Of a DNA stretch of 64,000 nucleotides, positions 1 to 11,634 are shown in pieces. The notes below the pieces were generated by a model. The model was not told the DNA's origin. It did no database searches and worked only from the letters and a program-made list of their open reading frames with translations. The stretch comes from Nereocystis luetkeana. Lineage: Eukaryota > Sar > Phaeophyceae > Laminariales > Laminariaceae. The number at the start of each line of letters is the position of its first letter. The stretch's first letter is position 1. The position numbers were made by a program, and so were the translations under genes. The stretch lies in assembly GCA_031213475.1 (NCBI GenBank), contig JARUPZ010000010.1, positions 5,558,776 through 5,622,775 on the forward strand, in the 5' to 3' direction.

Positions 1-696
1 TCCTTCCATTACTTGCCGGCGAGAGTCCTTTTTTCCTTTATTCTTCTTTCGTTTTGTGTGCGTGCGTGTACCCAGAGCGCGGCACCGCGGGCGAGCCCGG
101 CGCCGTCGCGGGTGTCAGCGGATGCTGGCGGGTGAGCGGGGAGTGGACGGAGTGCGGTCGCCGTTTTGTTGGCTAGGCGTCTCGTGCCCATCGAGACACG
201 TGGGGAGCATGGATGGGCTATATCTGGTCTCCTGGTGTGGGGTGTGGCCCAGGTTATAGTATGCACGAGTCTATAAGGGCCGTTTGGTTGTGCAAAATAT
301 AATTCAAGCGGTGCTTATTTTTGCGACCAAGCTGAAGTTCACAGAGAGAGCTACGCAGTCTGAGCACCAACATTGTCCAGCTGGCGAACGACGGCCGCGG
401 TGAGCACCGGGCTTCATGCGAGGCGGGCGACGGGGCTCACTGTTGCAGAGAGGGAGGAAAGCTTTACCCGGACCGAATCGGTGGCGAGGTGGTCACGAGA
501 GGGGCGGGCGGCGAGAGGGGCGGGCGGGCAGGCTGAGAGAGTAGCTCTGCCGTTCGAGTTTTTCCCTCTTGATCGGTGCTCCAACCAGGCAGAAACTAAT
601 TGCAGGATGAGGGGGCACGGCAATTTGTTTCTTTCTGAATTTTTCGGTTTTATTTTCAGTGTTTTTGCGGTGGTGCTGTGCCGTGCTTTCTCTTTC
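1..696. other. GC-rich unassigned left edge
   Basis: Reading frames up to 116 residues are low-complexity and overlap on both strands; none resembles a known family. Element i begins at 700. Confidence 0.4.
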
Positions 697-699
697 TTA

Positions 700-1425
700 G
701 GGTCGTTTCTAACGACAGAGTGAAATAGCAAAAAACTTGCTATTTTGGCAAGTCATCCTTCCCGTAAAGTTGCCAAAACCTTCTATCGTGAAACACTGCA
801 CATGTGGCAATATTTGGCAAGTGTTCGCAACAAACATAAAGAGTTTTCGTCAAACCCCTTGCAGCAGCAGCAGTAGGTAGCCGACGGCACGCCAACGCGC
901 TCTATGGAGTAAATAAATGCTGCCGCAGAAAGGACTCCAGGCGCAGTCAACGTACCTCAGAGGTCGGCAGTTCTTCCAACCCAGCCAAAATCCCTTTGGA
1001 AAAGCTGGGACGACTGGGAAAAGCTGGGACGGCTGCTGTTTGTGATTCTGTTTTAGCCCCCGCACAAAACGATACCCATGCCCCATCCACCTACGGCTCA
1101 CGGCCAGTGCCGCCAGCCCTATCATCGCTGTGATCAATGCCACCGGGTATATCCTTCGTATTTCCCTCTATTCCACAAGTTAGAGCGAGTCTAGTCTACG
1201 TGCGTCGTGGGGTGGTCTGGTTTGTACAGCCTTGCGTAAGCGTTCTTGGGGGCTAAAATAGCAAATAATAGCAAATATCGCTTTCCATAAACTTGCCAAC
1301 GAAGCAGAACGGAAATATCCAAAAAAAACTTCGACAAGTTTTTTGCTATTTTGGCAAGTCCACATTTCCATAAACTTGCTATTTTGGCAAATAATTTGCC
1401 AAATATGTGTCGTTAGAAAAGCCCC
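700..1425. mobile_element. Tourist-like element i (726 bp)
   Basis: Terminal inverted repeats GGGTCGTTTCTAACGACA and (complement of right end) GGGGCTTTTCTAACGACA, flanked by TTA at 697-699 and 1426-1428. TTA duplications with GGG-starting inverted repeats are typical of PIF/Harbinger Tourist MITEs. Subterminal regions hold repeated TTTTGGCAAGT / ACTTGCCAA motifs in both orientations. No coding capacity. Confidence 0.75.
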
Positions 1426-1428
1426 TTA

Positions 1429-2791
1429 GGCCCGTTCCTAACGAACCAAAAAAAAGACACGATTCGTGATTTTTTGGCATGCCAAAATATCACGATCCGT
1501 GACATTTCAGTTCAAACGAAAAAGGCCGAAAAACGTCACGTTTCGAAATATTTTCAAATTAATAGTGAAAATTCCGATATTTCAAACCCAACGGTTTTTG
1601 CGGGGGTAGCGAACTCTCGCGAGTGGGGCACGCTCTGGCCGAGCCGGGCCGACCGCGCCTGGCCCGGCCCGTGGTATATTCGAATCACGGGCCGAAGCCT
1701 GACCCAGCCTGCGAGATTCCTATTTCATCGACCGTCGGCCAAGCCCGGTTCGCGGCGTTCCATCTCTCAGGGCGTCTCTGTCCGGCCTGGCCTGTGACAG
1801 GTCATTTTCGCGTTTGTCTTCAAGCTGTGGCTCCTCCTCCTCGAAATTTGGAGGCCGCAACCTGCTCGTTAGCCCGCGCTCAGCGGTGTCTTTGGGTAGC
1901 CGCCCGTTGTTGTGAAGGTGTTACCTACTGAGCTATAGGGGTAAATGATCGATCGATTACCCAGCCCAAGGTAATCCTTATAACATTCTCCCCCCCTCTG
2001 AACGGCGGGGTCTTTGGGGGCGTCGGAACCGTATACGTCCGTACGCTGACCTACCCGCTTCGTTTCATTACCTGGGGAACCAGGGAGATGTGTGTTTTTA
2101 GGTTTGCACGCGCAAGTGTTTCTGTAAAAGAAACGTCCGAAGTGAGGTTCGAACCCGTGACTTGGACGACGTCAAATGTGAAGGTGATACCTACTGAGCT
2201 ATAGGGGCAAAAGATCGATCGATTACCCAGCCCAAGGTAGTCCTTATAACACTCTCCCCCCCTCTGAACGGCGGGATCTTTGGGGTGTCGGAACCGTATA
2301 CGTCCGTACGCTGACCTACCCGCTTCGTTTCATTACCTGGGGATCCAGGGAGATGTGTTTTTTAGGTGTGCACGCGCAAGCGTTTCTGTAAACGAAACGT
2401 TCGATGTGGGATTCGTACCCGTGACCTGGACGACGTCAAATGTGAAGGTGATACATACTGAGCTATAGGGGTAAAAGATCGATCGATTACCCACAGCCCA
2501 AGGTAATCCTTATAACATTGTCCACAAGCGGCGTACGAAACAGAGTCTGCCATGCCCCTTTCTTTGCCGACCTTCGGATACCGTTGGTGAGCGTGAGTTG
2601 CGTAGTGCCTTGATCAGGCGTTGTTGGAGACACGACAAAGTCACGAATCGTGATTTGTTTTTCTTTAGGGAAAAGCTAAAACATTGGCGTCATGAAGCGT
2701 GTTTTTTTTGTCGTGATTCACGACAAAAAAATCACGATTCACGACAAAAATCTCACGAATCGTGTTTTTTTTTGTTCGTTAGGAGTGGCCC
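1429..2791. mobile_element. Tourist-like element ii (1363 bp)
   Basis: Ends GGCCCGTTCCTAACGAAC and complement GGGCCACTCCTAACGAAC; TTA at 1426-1428 and 2792-2794. Subterminal motifs are repeated palindromes of TCACGAATCGTGA type (about 1456-1505 and 2640-2770). Shares its left TTA with element i. Carries the tRNA-like tandem repeat at 1910-2520. Confidence 0.75.
1910..2520 (-). repeat. ~265 bp tandem repeat with tRNA-Val-like heads
   Basis: Two full units plus ends; anchors at 1912, 2178 and 2442. On the minus strand each head carries an A-box-like TAGCTCAGTAGG, an anticodon-region CCTTCACAT resembling tRNA-Val(CAC), and in two heads a B-box GGGTTCGAACC or close variant. This is the layout of a tRNA-derived SINE, here in tandem. 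Confidence 0.65.
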
Positions 2792-3034
2792 TTACACCAT
2801 ATCGAAAGAAGAAGACAAGTACCGTACCTGGGGTATGTACGTACGCACGGTATGCGGCGTTCGGGTTGTTTCCCGGGATGGATCATGAGCCCTTGGCATT
2901 TGCAAATCGCCTGGATGCACCCAATCGTTGGGACCGTCTGTTCCGTTTCATTCTTCCTCGTGTGGGCGAGCGTTGCGGGCGGAACCGCCCGCGACGCGAA
3001 GCGTATGTAGAGTATTTTCCATAGTTTTATTAAC

Positions 3035-3420
3035 AAAAGTCAGAGTGGTTGGTACAAAGTCGGTTTGTTGATGATCCGTCCAAATATATCGGCTCTAAAA
3101 TCCTCGCAGCTCGTAAACGGTCGATCCTGCATCGGGAGCCCTGCTGGGTATGATACAACAGGCTGTGGTTCATGAAAGGTTCTCACGGTGGGGGAACTTT
3201 GTATCCATTGCCAGGTTTGCCAATTGAGCAGGTATTCGTTGGTACTCACCACGTGTGTGTTGATTGCCTAGAGATGGAAGAAAAGCCAATACATTCCTTT
3301 CAAGCACGATGAGACACCGAGCCTCGCTGGCAAACCCCTGGTTTTCCAACTAAGATGCGCCTTCCAAGTATACTACAAATACGACCCCAATACCTGCACC
3401 CAGGTATTTATCGGCCTTTC
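3035..3420 (-). repeat. Dispersed repeat, reverse copy of the 11.6 kb family
   Basis: Complement reads ATACTTGGAAGGCGCATCTT, AAAACCAGGGGTTTGCCAGCGA and CACGTGGTGAGTACCAACGA, matching 11640-11900. Opposite orientation. Confidence 0.6.
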
Positions 3421-3632
3421 TGCATATTTATTTCAAAGCAGTACCATAACATTCAGGCCTACCGTCCCAAATTGAGTTCACTTCCACTGTCCACGCCGTT
3501 TGATGGAGATAGAGTCAGATAGACCCCGGAAATTGGCAAGTGTTCTGTGAACCCCTGCCAACCAGTTACCGACTCTATATATATTCGGCCACATATGTTT
3601 GTTTTAGTAATAGCATTTTTTGGGATGTTTGG

Positions 3633-4437
3633 TTCTTAAGCCAATGGAAACGCGAACTTCCAAACACAAATTCAAACATATTGCTTTCAAAGAACTGCCG
3701 AAAAATTCCTCGTACCGCCGCTGTGGGGAAAAAAGGAAAAAATGTTTGATTTTTCCTTTTCCCCCCCCAATGGCTGCAGGCGGCGCAATTATTTTTTCTG
3801 GTTGCAAATTGTCAACACGGTGATAGAAACTAGCTCGACATAGACTCAGCCCACAGCCGACCCGCTCGGTATCTGGCAAGGCCAACGGATATAGATGACG
3901 GCCTCGAAGGTGGATCCACGGTCTAGGGGGCGAGAGCTTGCCGGCGGCGTCCTACGGTATCTCCTCCCAAACCTGAAAAAAATACTATTTTTTGCCTTTC
4001 GAAACGGATGGAGAAGTTTTGTCTTCTGTTTTGTGCACACAAGCGGCCAAACGTTTTTTTATCATACGCCTGGTCAGCTCCCGCCACATCACACCGGCCA
4101 TGGTGTGAAGACGGTGACCCTATAGGGTGGGTTGGAGCCCCTAACAAGCGCACTCTGTTCAGAATTCATGACGCACAGTCGTTGGTTTTCTTGATCGATG
4201 TCTGTCGAGGACTCGGGATCTCGCCGCTTCGAGCCAAAGATCGGCCTGAGTCTTGCTCAAGCCGATGTTGGCCCAACATCGGCCCCAGATTTGTTTTTTT
4301 CGGGTTTTTCCGAAAGTTAGCAAACAATTTTTTCTAAACGTGCCCATAGGAAGCGTGTTCTAAAACGTTTTTGAGGGTATCTTTGAAATTCAATTTTTAT
4401 ATTGATACTTCGCTTTCCCATTGGCATAGATAGGTCT
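3633..4437. mobile_element. ~805 bp inverted-repeat transposon, second copy
   Basis: Colinear with the nested element at 41731, in the same orientation (shared GAACTGCCGAAAAATTCCTC, GGCTGCAGGCGGCGCAA, GCCAACATCGGCCCCAGATT). Left terminus trimmed to CCAATGGAAACGCGAA; right terminus TTGGCATAGATAGGT retained. Confidence 0.75.
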
Positions 4438-4439
4438 AA

Positions 4440-5430
4440 AGCATTCAAAGTTTCCGTCGGAGGGGAAAAAAAAACCCATCCGTCAACGGCTTGGAAGGAG
4501 TTCTATCTCCAAAAAACGGCGTGGTCATTTGGACTTTTGTGCGGTAAAAGTTTGAAGAAAATGGTCATGCCTCGTAATTACTTAGTTTCAGTGTATTATT
4601 AACTGTGGGCATCAAATACGAGTGAATGACTTGATATTGATCCTACGTATCAATAGTCAGTACTTCGCATATTTGCCCGAAACTTTTTCATGCACGCTTT
4701 GGAGTCCCTGGAAGCGGTTCGTCCACAAAATAAAACGAATAAACAAAACGTTTCTTCCTACGGAAGCGCCTACTGTTTCTGACAGTTTTAGTTTTTTAAG
4801 GTCCAGGGTTGGCCGGGACACATTTTTGCCACTAACGCCCGCTTTAGGGCCTCAAATAAATATGACTGTGCCACCCTATTTCGCTGTTGAAGGCAGTCAG
4901 TATGAATCCACTTATATACATGTGAAATTCGAGTAGATAGTGCGGTCGGCATTCGTGGTGGACAAAAAATGAGGTGATGGGCATGAACCACAGCTCGTAT
5001 CCGGATTTGATATTTTTCTTGTGGCACTCTACCCTATGCCATCCGCATCATCCTCGCAGAAACACGAAACGTTTAAATGTGACCAAAGTATGTTTGTTGT
5101 ACACGCCAGTACGTACCTACGTACCAGGTACTTGGTACGCGGTAGTAAGGAGAAAACGCCGTCGAGACGTTAAGTTGTACCAGTACTTGTTGTTTTGTTG
5201 TTCTCTTGTGTGTGTCAGCTAGCGATAGCCATCGCAACTTGGGCGTCATTCGCTTTCGACTTGAAAAAAAAAATGCATGCGTATGTAGATCCTGTGCTTA
5301 AGGAGCGAGATTCGAGGGCACAGAAAAACACTCACAACAAATTGAATTCCATGAAAGAGACCCCAGTTCGCACAGGGAATTTCCTTGAGGAAAATTGTCT
5401 ATGTATATAGTCTACAGTATAGCTGAATAC
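4440..5430. other. Unassigned interval
   Basis: Short frames only; a GTACC-palindrome cluster near 5100-5130. No gene or repeat recognised. Confidence 0.4.
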
Positions 5431-5436
5431 ACCAGA

Positions 5437-5744
5437 GGCACCCGAACAACACTTTTTCGGTACCTCACAAGGAAAAGGTCCGAATGGAAAACAAACCGGA
5501 AAGCTTTGATCTCAGGACTATTAAACACAACACGTTTTTTCTCTTATTCTTCCAATTTCGGATCACTCGGTTTTAGAGAGGGGAGAGGGGGGGAGTGGGG
5601 AGCGGTCTCTTGAATCAAGCGATCCAACAATGGAAAAACGATAAAAAAGAGTCTTGACTCGTTCTGTGATCACAGCGCTTCCGTGATTTTTTTCATTCTG
5701 ACCTTTTTTATGTGAGGTGTCGAAAGAAGACTGGTCCGGGTTCC
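5437..5744. mobile_element. Foldback element (~135 bp arms)
   Basis: Left arm GGCACCCGAACAACACTTTT... pairs with the complement of the right end GGGAACCCGGACCAGTCTTC...; CACCTCACAxxxAAAAAGGTC is common to both. Arms are roughly 65-75% matching with a G-rich centre (5577-5603). No target duplication evident. Confidence 0.55.
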
Positions 5745-6480
5745 CTCGGTTTACCAAATAAAATACTGCATTTGGAGGCTGGGGTTACAATCGTTGCGGA
5801 TGAAGCTTTAGTACGTAATTTGAGTCGAAGCTACAAAAATTGACAAGGAGACATATAGTCAGCAATCCGAGCAACTAAACAAAATCGGCAGAGCGCGTAA
5901 AACAAAAAGTACTGCAATAATACCAAAGTTATATGTGCCGACAATGCGGTTGCTGATGATCGTAATGGTGATGTTGACCGCCTCGCTTCTTCACAATGGC
6001 CGCCTGGATGGAGAAGAAAGATAACAGGTTCGTTGCGTGATATTGTCTGGTTTCTCCGCAGTGGGTGCCATGAGCTTCACAAGTTGCCTCGGATGTTGAT
6101 GATTCCAAGAACAACGGTGGTTGGTCGAACGACATGGCAGCTGGTTGAGCTCTGCTATTCGGACTTCGAACGTGTCGAGCGAGTAGACGACGAGGTGCAT
6201 TGGTTCATAGGGGGTGTCAATCACACTACTTGCCATTTAGATTGGATCAAAATTCGCACGCGAAGAAAACAAACTTACGCCCAGCCACCATCAAGAATAC
6301 AAGCGTCGTTGGTGTGGCTGGTGCCCGTTGTCGCTCTAAATAATCAAATTACTACTGTATCAGCTTCAAAACAACTTGTCAGTGTGTTAATTTTCACTTG
6401 TTTCCTACTGTAGCCTCTGGAAGGCACTCGCTTCCGTCCAAGGCTTGTAAACCTGACCATACCCTGACCCCGCAGTGGGG
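5745..6480. other. Unassigned interval with two overlapping frames
   Basis: A 126-residue plus frame (6033-6413) and an 81-residue minus frame (5991-6236) overlap. The minus frame is the more protein-like, but no family is recognised. Could be an old gag-like fragment; unsupported. Confidence 0.25.
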
Positions 6481-6490
6481 ACGCTTGGAA

Positions 6491-6920
6491 GACTCCCCCC
6501 CCCTCGAGGCTTAGATCAGATCATTTGTGCGAGGCAAGTAACCTTTACTTCGCACAATTGGGAATGATCGCATCATGTAGTGTTCAAGGTAAGGCACCCA
6601 AGAGGCAGTTACTTAGTACTCCCATTCATTGCTGTCTCTGGAAACGCCTACACCGGAAGTTAAATCAACTCATTGAAGCTGTCGTCCATATGCAAGTCCG
6701 CCTCAAAAGCGGTTCTTAGTAGGATGCAGCTCACCCTTCATGCGACTCGCCAGACACCTCACGGCGCTTCGCACTTGGTGCAAGCAATGTCTGCCTGGTC
6801 GGTGAAAACCCGGCATGCGCCGTCCCGGCATTGTAGGGATGCGAGGGTCTGTGGTCATACGACTACGGCCATGCATGAGATCGAGTACATCTCTCCTATC
6901 GAGTACACCCCCCCCACCCC
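6491..6920 (+). repeat. Poly(C)-ended dispersed repeat, plus copy
   Basis: About 430 bp aligning with the 26.7 and 57.1 kb copies and ending GAGTACACCCCCCC. A C run plus CTCGAG also precedes it (6487-6496), resembling a head-to-tail junction. Confidence 0.8.
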
Positions 6921-7309
6921 CCTCGAGTCTTGATGATTTCCGCACATAATGATCGTTGGACGGAACACACTGGACACTTGCTAGCCTGATCTCAACAGAA
7001 CGCTGCTAGCCGACGAGTTGGGAAATCATGTTCATGTATGTGTGCTTGCCTTCTTGCCGACAATCGGCAAGGCTTGGCGTCGATGACTTGCTTCAGGCAT
7101 AACCATCCAGCAGATGCGCCTACACGCCCCTCCATCATGGCTAAAAGGCATCTGATGCTGCGTGCTCCTTTGGGAAGGACCTACCTCACACCGAGCTCAG
7201 CAAGAATGGCTTCGCCAGCCAAAACAAAAGTGACAGAACACGCCTTAGAACGTCCGTCGGCGGGTGAATTGCTGCACCCCCAGCTGTTCGCCGTGGTGCC
7301 ACAAGAAAT

Positions 7310-7605
7310 TCGACGCGGCGACGCGTGAAGAATGACGTAAGGTATTCTCGCGATAAAATTACAAGGCACGAACCGCAATGGAGAGGGGGGGGGGGGCTGC
7401 TATGGTGACCCCTGATCTGGATTAAGACTAGGAGGGAGAGATAAAATAAGTGCGTAGAAATTCAAAAGAAGAAATAAAGAACTCAAAAACGAAAGAGAGA
7501 GACGTCGTCGAGAGAGGGGCAACGTGGTTTGCAACGCTTGGCTACCTCACCACCCGTCCTGCCAACTACACCACAACGGTGATGAGAACACCCCCCCAGG
7601 TTCGC
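7310..7605 (-). repeat. SINE-like repeat, copy 1
   Basis: Core (complement) ACTxAGATCAGGGGTCACCATAGCAGCC and the CTCTCCCTCC tract match 49950-50215. The complement of 7545-7580 has an A-box-like TGGTGTAGTTGG, suggesting a tRNA-like head, but no clear B box. Confidence 0.45.
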
Positions 7606-9118
7606 CGTCGACGCCTCCGAATGCCGCTGCTCCTTCGTCGCGATGTGTGCACACTTCTCGGAGGGATAGACACCGGCACAGCCCTGCGAAAAAAATCACA
7701 CATTCTCGGCAGGCAAGACGCAACGGGTGCCGACGACGGTCGTGAGCACCCAGGAAATGTCGTGGTGAGTATCGGTATGATGTGAGCGACGTACGCTCAA
7801 AGTACCACTTCGCGGATAAGACCGAACAAACGCCTGCAGTACGTATGCCGTGATCCTCACGGGACACGAATGAAACCAGCAATTTTGCACGCGCAATGTC
7901 ACTTGGTACATCCGCTTGGCAACTACCTTTGTTTAGCAAAACAGGGTTCGATGTTAGATCAAATAGGGAACGCTGCATCGTCAGTAATCGGATGGATGTC
8001 GTAAATACCTAGCTCAAAGCTACGCACATGCGCCACGATCGGTTGAGCTCAGGGGGTAGAAATCAATGACGAGTGAACAAGCCACACGAACCGTGCAGGT
8101 TGACGGCAGGGATAACAAACCAAAACACATTCGACAGAAAAGAGAACCGAGCTCTCGCTTTCCTTGATTGGAAATTCGGCGCAAGTTGTCGGCACAGCGA
8201 AAAAAACGTTGACCAACCTACGGTATCGAAAAACGGATATGACCGCCTCATCTTTATTGCAAAGAAGATCTCTTGAATACGATTGGTGAGGGTCTAGGTA
8301 GAGTATCTCGTGTGCATGTACTCCGGCGTCCGGCCCAAAACAAAAGGCTACTCCCTCCCGACAGGATAGTCAAGGGCGACAACCACCGCCAATACCGCGC
8401 AGCCACCAATCGGACGAGCCCCAGTGGTGGCAGCGGTGATATATACAGACACCCGCGTCGGTCAGCAGATGGCAGTATCGAACAAAAGTAGCATTCAGCT
8501 CAAAACAAACATTACCTCGGCCCGCAAGCGTCGGGGTTAAGGATACAGATCCGAGGTTTTCTTCTTTCGGGGAAGTTATGAGTGATCCATGTTGAAGATC
8601 ATGCTGCACATTGTTGGGTGGCAAGGGAAATAATAATACAGATAACTACCCGTCTCTGCACATAATACCGGTCGATGCGATGCACGGTGTCCACCCTTCC
8701 ACGCTCGCTCGTTGCCTGTGCCATGCATGAAGCGCCCTACCTCCGCCCCACACCCGATGTTGAATCAGAATTCACGAAATACCTGATCAAGAAATCACGA
8801 ATACCTGGCCCAGCGAGCGACCGCTGTCCAGGTGTAAGCCACGGGCCCTGTCTGTTCGCGTGTTCTACCAGTCTCTCAGCACCGTTTCGTGCGGTATCCA
8901 CTTGATAGTCCCACAAGCGCGATTAACCAAACAGTGCCCACTGCTGCTGTCAAAGTAAGCTACGTACTACAAACTGCAGAATATAATAATATCGGTTCCC
9001 GATCTCTAATGATATTTTCCTATAAACTATTAATAGAATGACGTAAATATAGGGAACGCCCTATACTAACCACCAAAGTAGTATAACACAATATACAAAA
9101 CGGGAGTGTTTTACGTAT
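7606..9118. other. Unassigned interval
   Basis: A 143-residue minus frame (7547-7978) has no recognised family and is cysteine/serine rich. The rest shows nothing beyond short frames. Confidence 0.35.
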
Positions 9119-9304
9119 GACATGGAATTGTGGCGTTACACAATGTCGATCATTGTTAAACTGCTATTGTTTCAATCAATAGCTCCAAGGTAAGGTACAT
9201 ACTATGGGGTAGACATGGAATTGTGGCGTTACGCAATGTCGATCATTGTTAAACTGCTATTGTTTCAATCAATAGCTCCAAGGTAAGGTACATACTATGG
9301 GGTA
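9119..9304. repeat. 93 bp tandem duplication
   Basis: CATGGAATTGTGGCGTTAC begins copies at 9121 and 9214. The two copies differ at one base that I can see, so the duplication is recent. Confidence 0.9.
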
Positions 9305-9439
9305 GGAAATCAGGGCGGGGTTGGAATTGGGATACAAATTAATGTTTAGGGCAAGCGTTCGTGTAAAAATACACACAGCCCTTATCTTACCGCTATAGCC
9401 CCACGTCCTACATTTCAAAAGATTACCTAGTATCTGAAT

Positions 9440-9725
9440 GGGATTATCACTATGGCTGCTCACATGACGACAACCGTACGACTTACTGCACACCCCTCAA
9501 TCCGCTCGGACCTCACAGTGGCATGCCTTGGCAGCTCTGCTAGTAGTCTCGAAACGGGGGGCACGGTGCAAGCACAGCGGAGGCAAAGTGCCAGATGTAT
9601 ATCTAAGCAACACCATCGACTAGCCAGTCTTTACCACAACAAAAAAACTGTCATTTAGGATAAACCATAGGAAACGCCCAACAATTAACATCGAGAGTCA
9701 AGAGGAAACCACGGATATTTTGGGC
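9440..9725 (+). repeat. Diverged single copy of the 653 bp repeat family
   Basis: Shares GACGACAACCGTACGACTTA, CTCACAGTGGCATGCCTTGGC and CTTTACCACAACAAAAAAAC with the main array, but has only one copy of the internal ~160 bp segment. Confidence 0.65.
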
Positions 9726-10125
9726 GTTCTGTTTTCAGGTGCTTGAGTCAAAATTTGGTCAAATCGATTTTTTTTTCTGGCCGTTGTTTTTCAAGACCAA
9801 GGTCGGACGGGTGTAATACTTACGTTTCCTTAGCTTCTCCGACCAGGCCCACGCGGAGGGTTCGATCTTTCCCGGCCACCTAACCATGCCGTTCGGAATG
9901 GAAAAGGGACGAATGACATATTTTCTAAAGAGCACGCGTCCATGCCCTTGTAAAAATAAGGCCATCGAGTCTCTATCTACCTACCAGCCCTTACCTCTTA
10001 TCAGATACAACATACAACCCATGTGCCCCCCTCGTGCAGAAGTCGTAGCACATAAATTCTCTATACAACGGAGCCCCGGTTCATCTCTGGATGAAACATG
10101 TCTACGAGATCAACAGAAACCCTCA

Positions 10126-10815
10126 GCCATGGGGACACAAACCGATAATCCCCGAGGGGAAAACGCTTGTCAAACTATTAGAAATCTCCTACAGGGGACA
10201 CGGACGGACCATCCTCGAAATGCAAACGCCTTCTGAACGAACATAAACTACAATCGTGGGGACAAAAACAGCCCATCCCCGGAGAAAAAACCGCCTTCTG
10301 AAATGATAGAGGGGGGGGAAGCACAAACGATACGTCCCCGAAGAAAAAATGACGATTGAACCAATGGAAACCCCAGGGAACAACAACCGCCTACTGCCGA
10401 GTAAACTCCTACCGGCAAAATGCAGTCATGGGACATAAACAGCTCATCCACGCAAGAAATCGCCCACAGAATTAGCCGTTATCCTGAACCAGGGGACACA
10501 GATGGTCCATGCCCGTTGGAAACACGCCTACGACAATCATAGAAAAAACAAACAGGGGACCCAAATACACCATCCTCGTAGGGAAAATGCCTCCTGACAA
10601 AACAAATATTCCCAACCAAGAAACCCCAAGCAGGGCAAGCAAACTGTCTATCCCAAGAGGAAAAGGCCTACTGGAACCATGGAAATCCCGACCAGTAGGG
10701 GACACAAACATTCCATACCCTAAGCTAAACGCCTACGGAAATAATGGGAACCCGAACCAGGGGATACAAACGTGCCATCCCAGGAGGAAAAATGCCTACT
10801 GATACAATGACACTG
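10126..10815 (+). repeat. ~62 bp degenerate minisatellite
   Basis: About ten units starting GGGGACACAAAC and containing CCATCC and AAACGCCTACTGA. Units vary from about 55 to 75 bp and carry many substitutions. Confidence 0.8.
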
Positions 10816-10964
10816 AGTCCGGTGACAACGTCAAAGCATCTAAAGGTCGTCCCGCGTGGCTTCTCGCTCCTGATAATATTCTTCATACACAGCCCGTATG
10901 CGAGAAGGGGAAATGTGTAAAATGCGTGTCTACTGTTGTACTGTAGTGTCTAGCGGTTTGTTCT

Positions 10965-11600
10965 GCAGCGTCGTTGCCACTGGACCCCAACCCATCCAGA
11001 TTTAGAGGAGGGGAGGGGCAAGGGTATTCTTGTTTACCCTTTCTCGAGAACCGTTCTCAAAATACGGGAACAACTCCAGTAGTAGTAATTATATACTGTG
11101 CCTACTGGAATATTATACACTCTTCTTCCGTACATGTTCGTATGTGAATATAGTAAGAGGCGCCCCCCATCACGTCGGCCTTATGACGACCGCACATCCC
11201 TCAATCCGCTCACACCTCACAGTAGCGCGCCTTTGGCAGCTCGGCTTGTTTCGACACGGGGCACACTGTGGTGGCACAGCCGAGGCAAGGGCCAGATGCA
11301 CGTCTGTACAGCTAACTCTATTAATAGTCATTATTACCACAACACAAAATGAGCATCTAGGATAAAGTATAAAAAACGCCCTACAACTAACATCTAGGAT
11401 CAGGAGGAAAACACAGATGTGTATCTGTTCATAGCTACCTGGTTTCTGGTGGCCTATTTTACAGCGTCGTTGCCACTGGACGTCGTTGCCACTGGACACC
11501 AACTATCTGGATTTAGAGGGGGGGGGGGGGCATCGGTATTTTCGTTTACCCTTTCTCGAGAGCCGCTCTTTGATTTGCATGAATCACCTATTCATGTTAT
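10965..11600 (+). repeat. Diverged copies of the 653 bp repeat family
   Basis: One nearly complete unit (10965-11425) with a single internal segment, followed by a second partial start (11465-11600) with GCGTCGTTGCCACTGGAC duplicated. G run at 11520-11531. Confidence 0.65.
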
Positions 11601-11634
11601 GATACTGCCTTGAATGAAGCTGAAAGCCCGGTGA

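Noticed and set aside
6840-6890. Resemblance of CTACGGCCATGCATGA in the poly(C) repeat to the start of 5S rRNA
   Set aside because: Only about ten bases match; the 5S internal promoter boxes are absent downstream, so a 5S-derived SINE is not supported.
7547-7978. 143-residue minus-strand frame as a host gene
   Set aside because: No recognisable domain; overlaps a SINE-like repeat at its lower end and has no supporting splice context.
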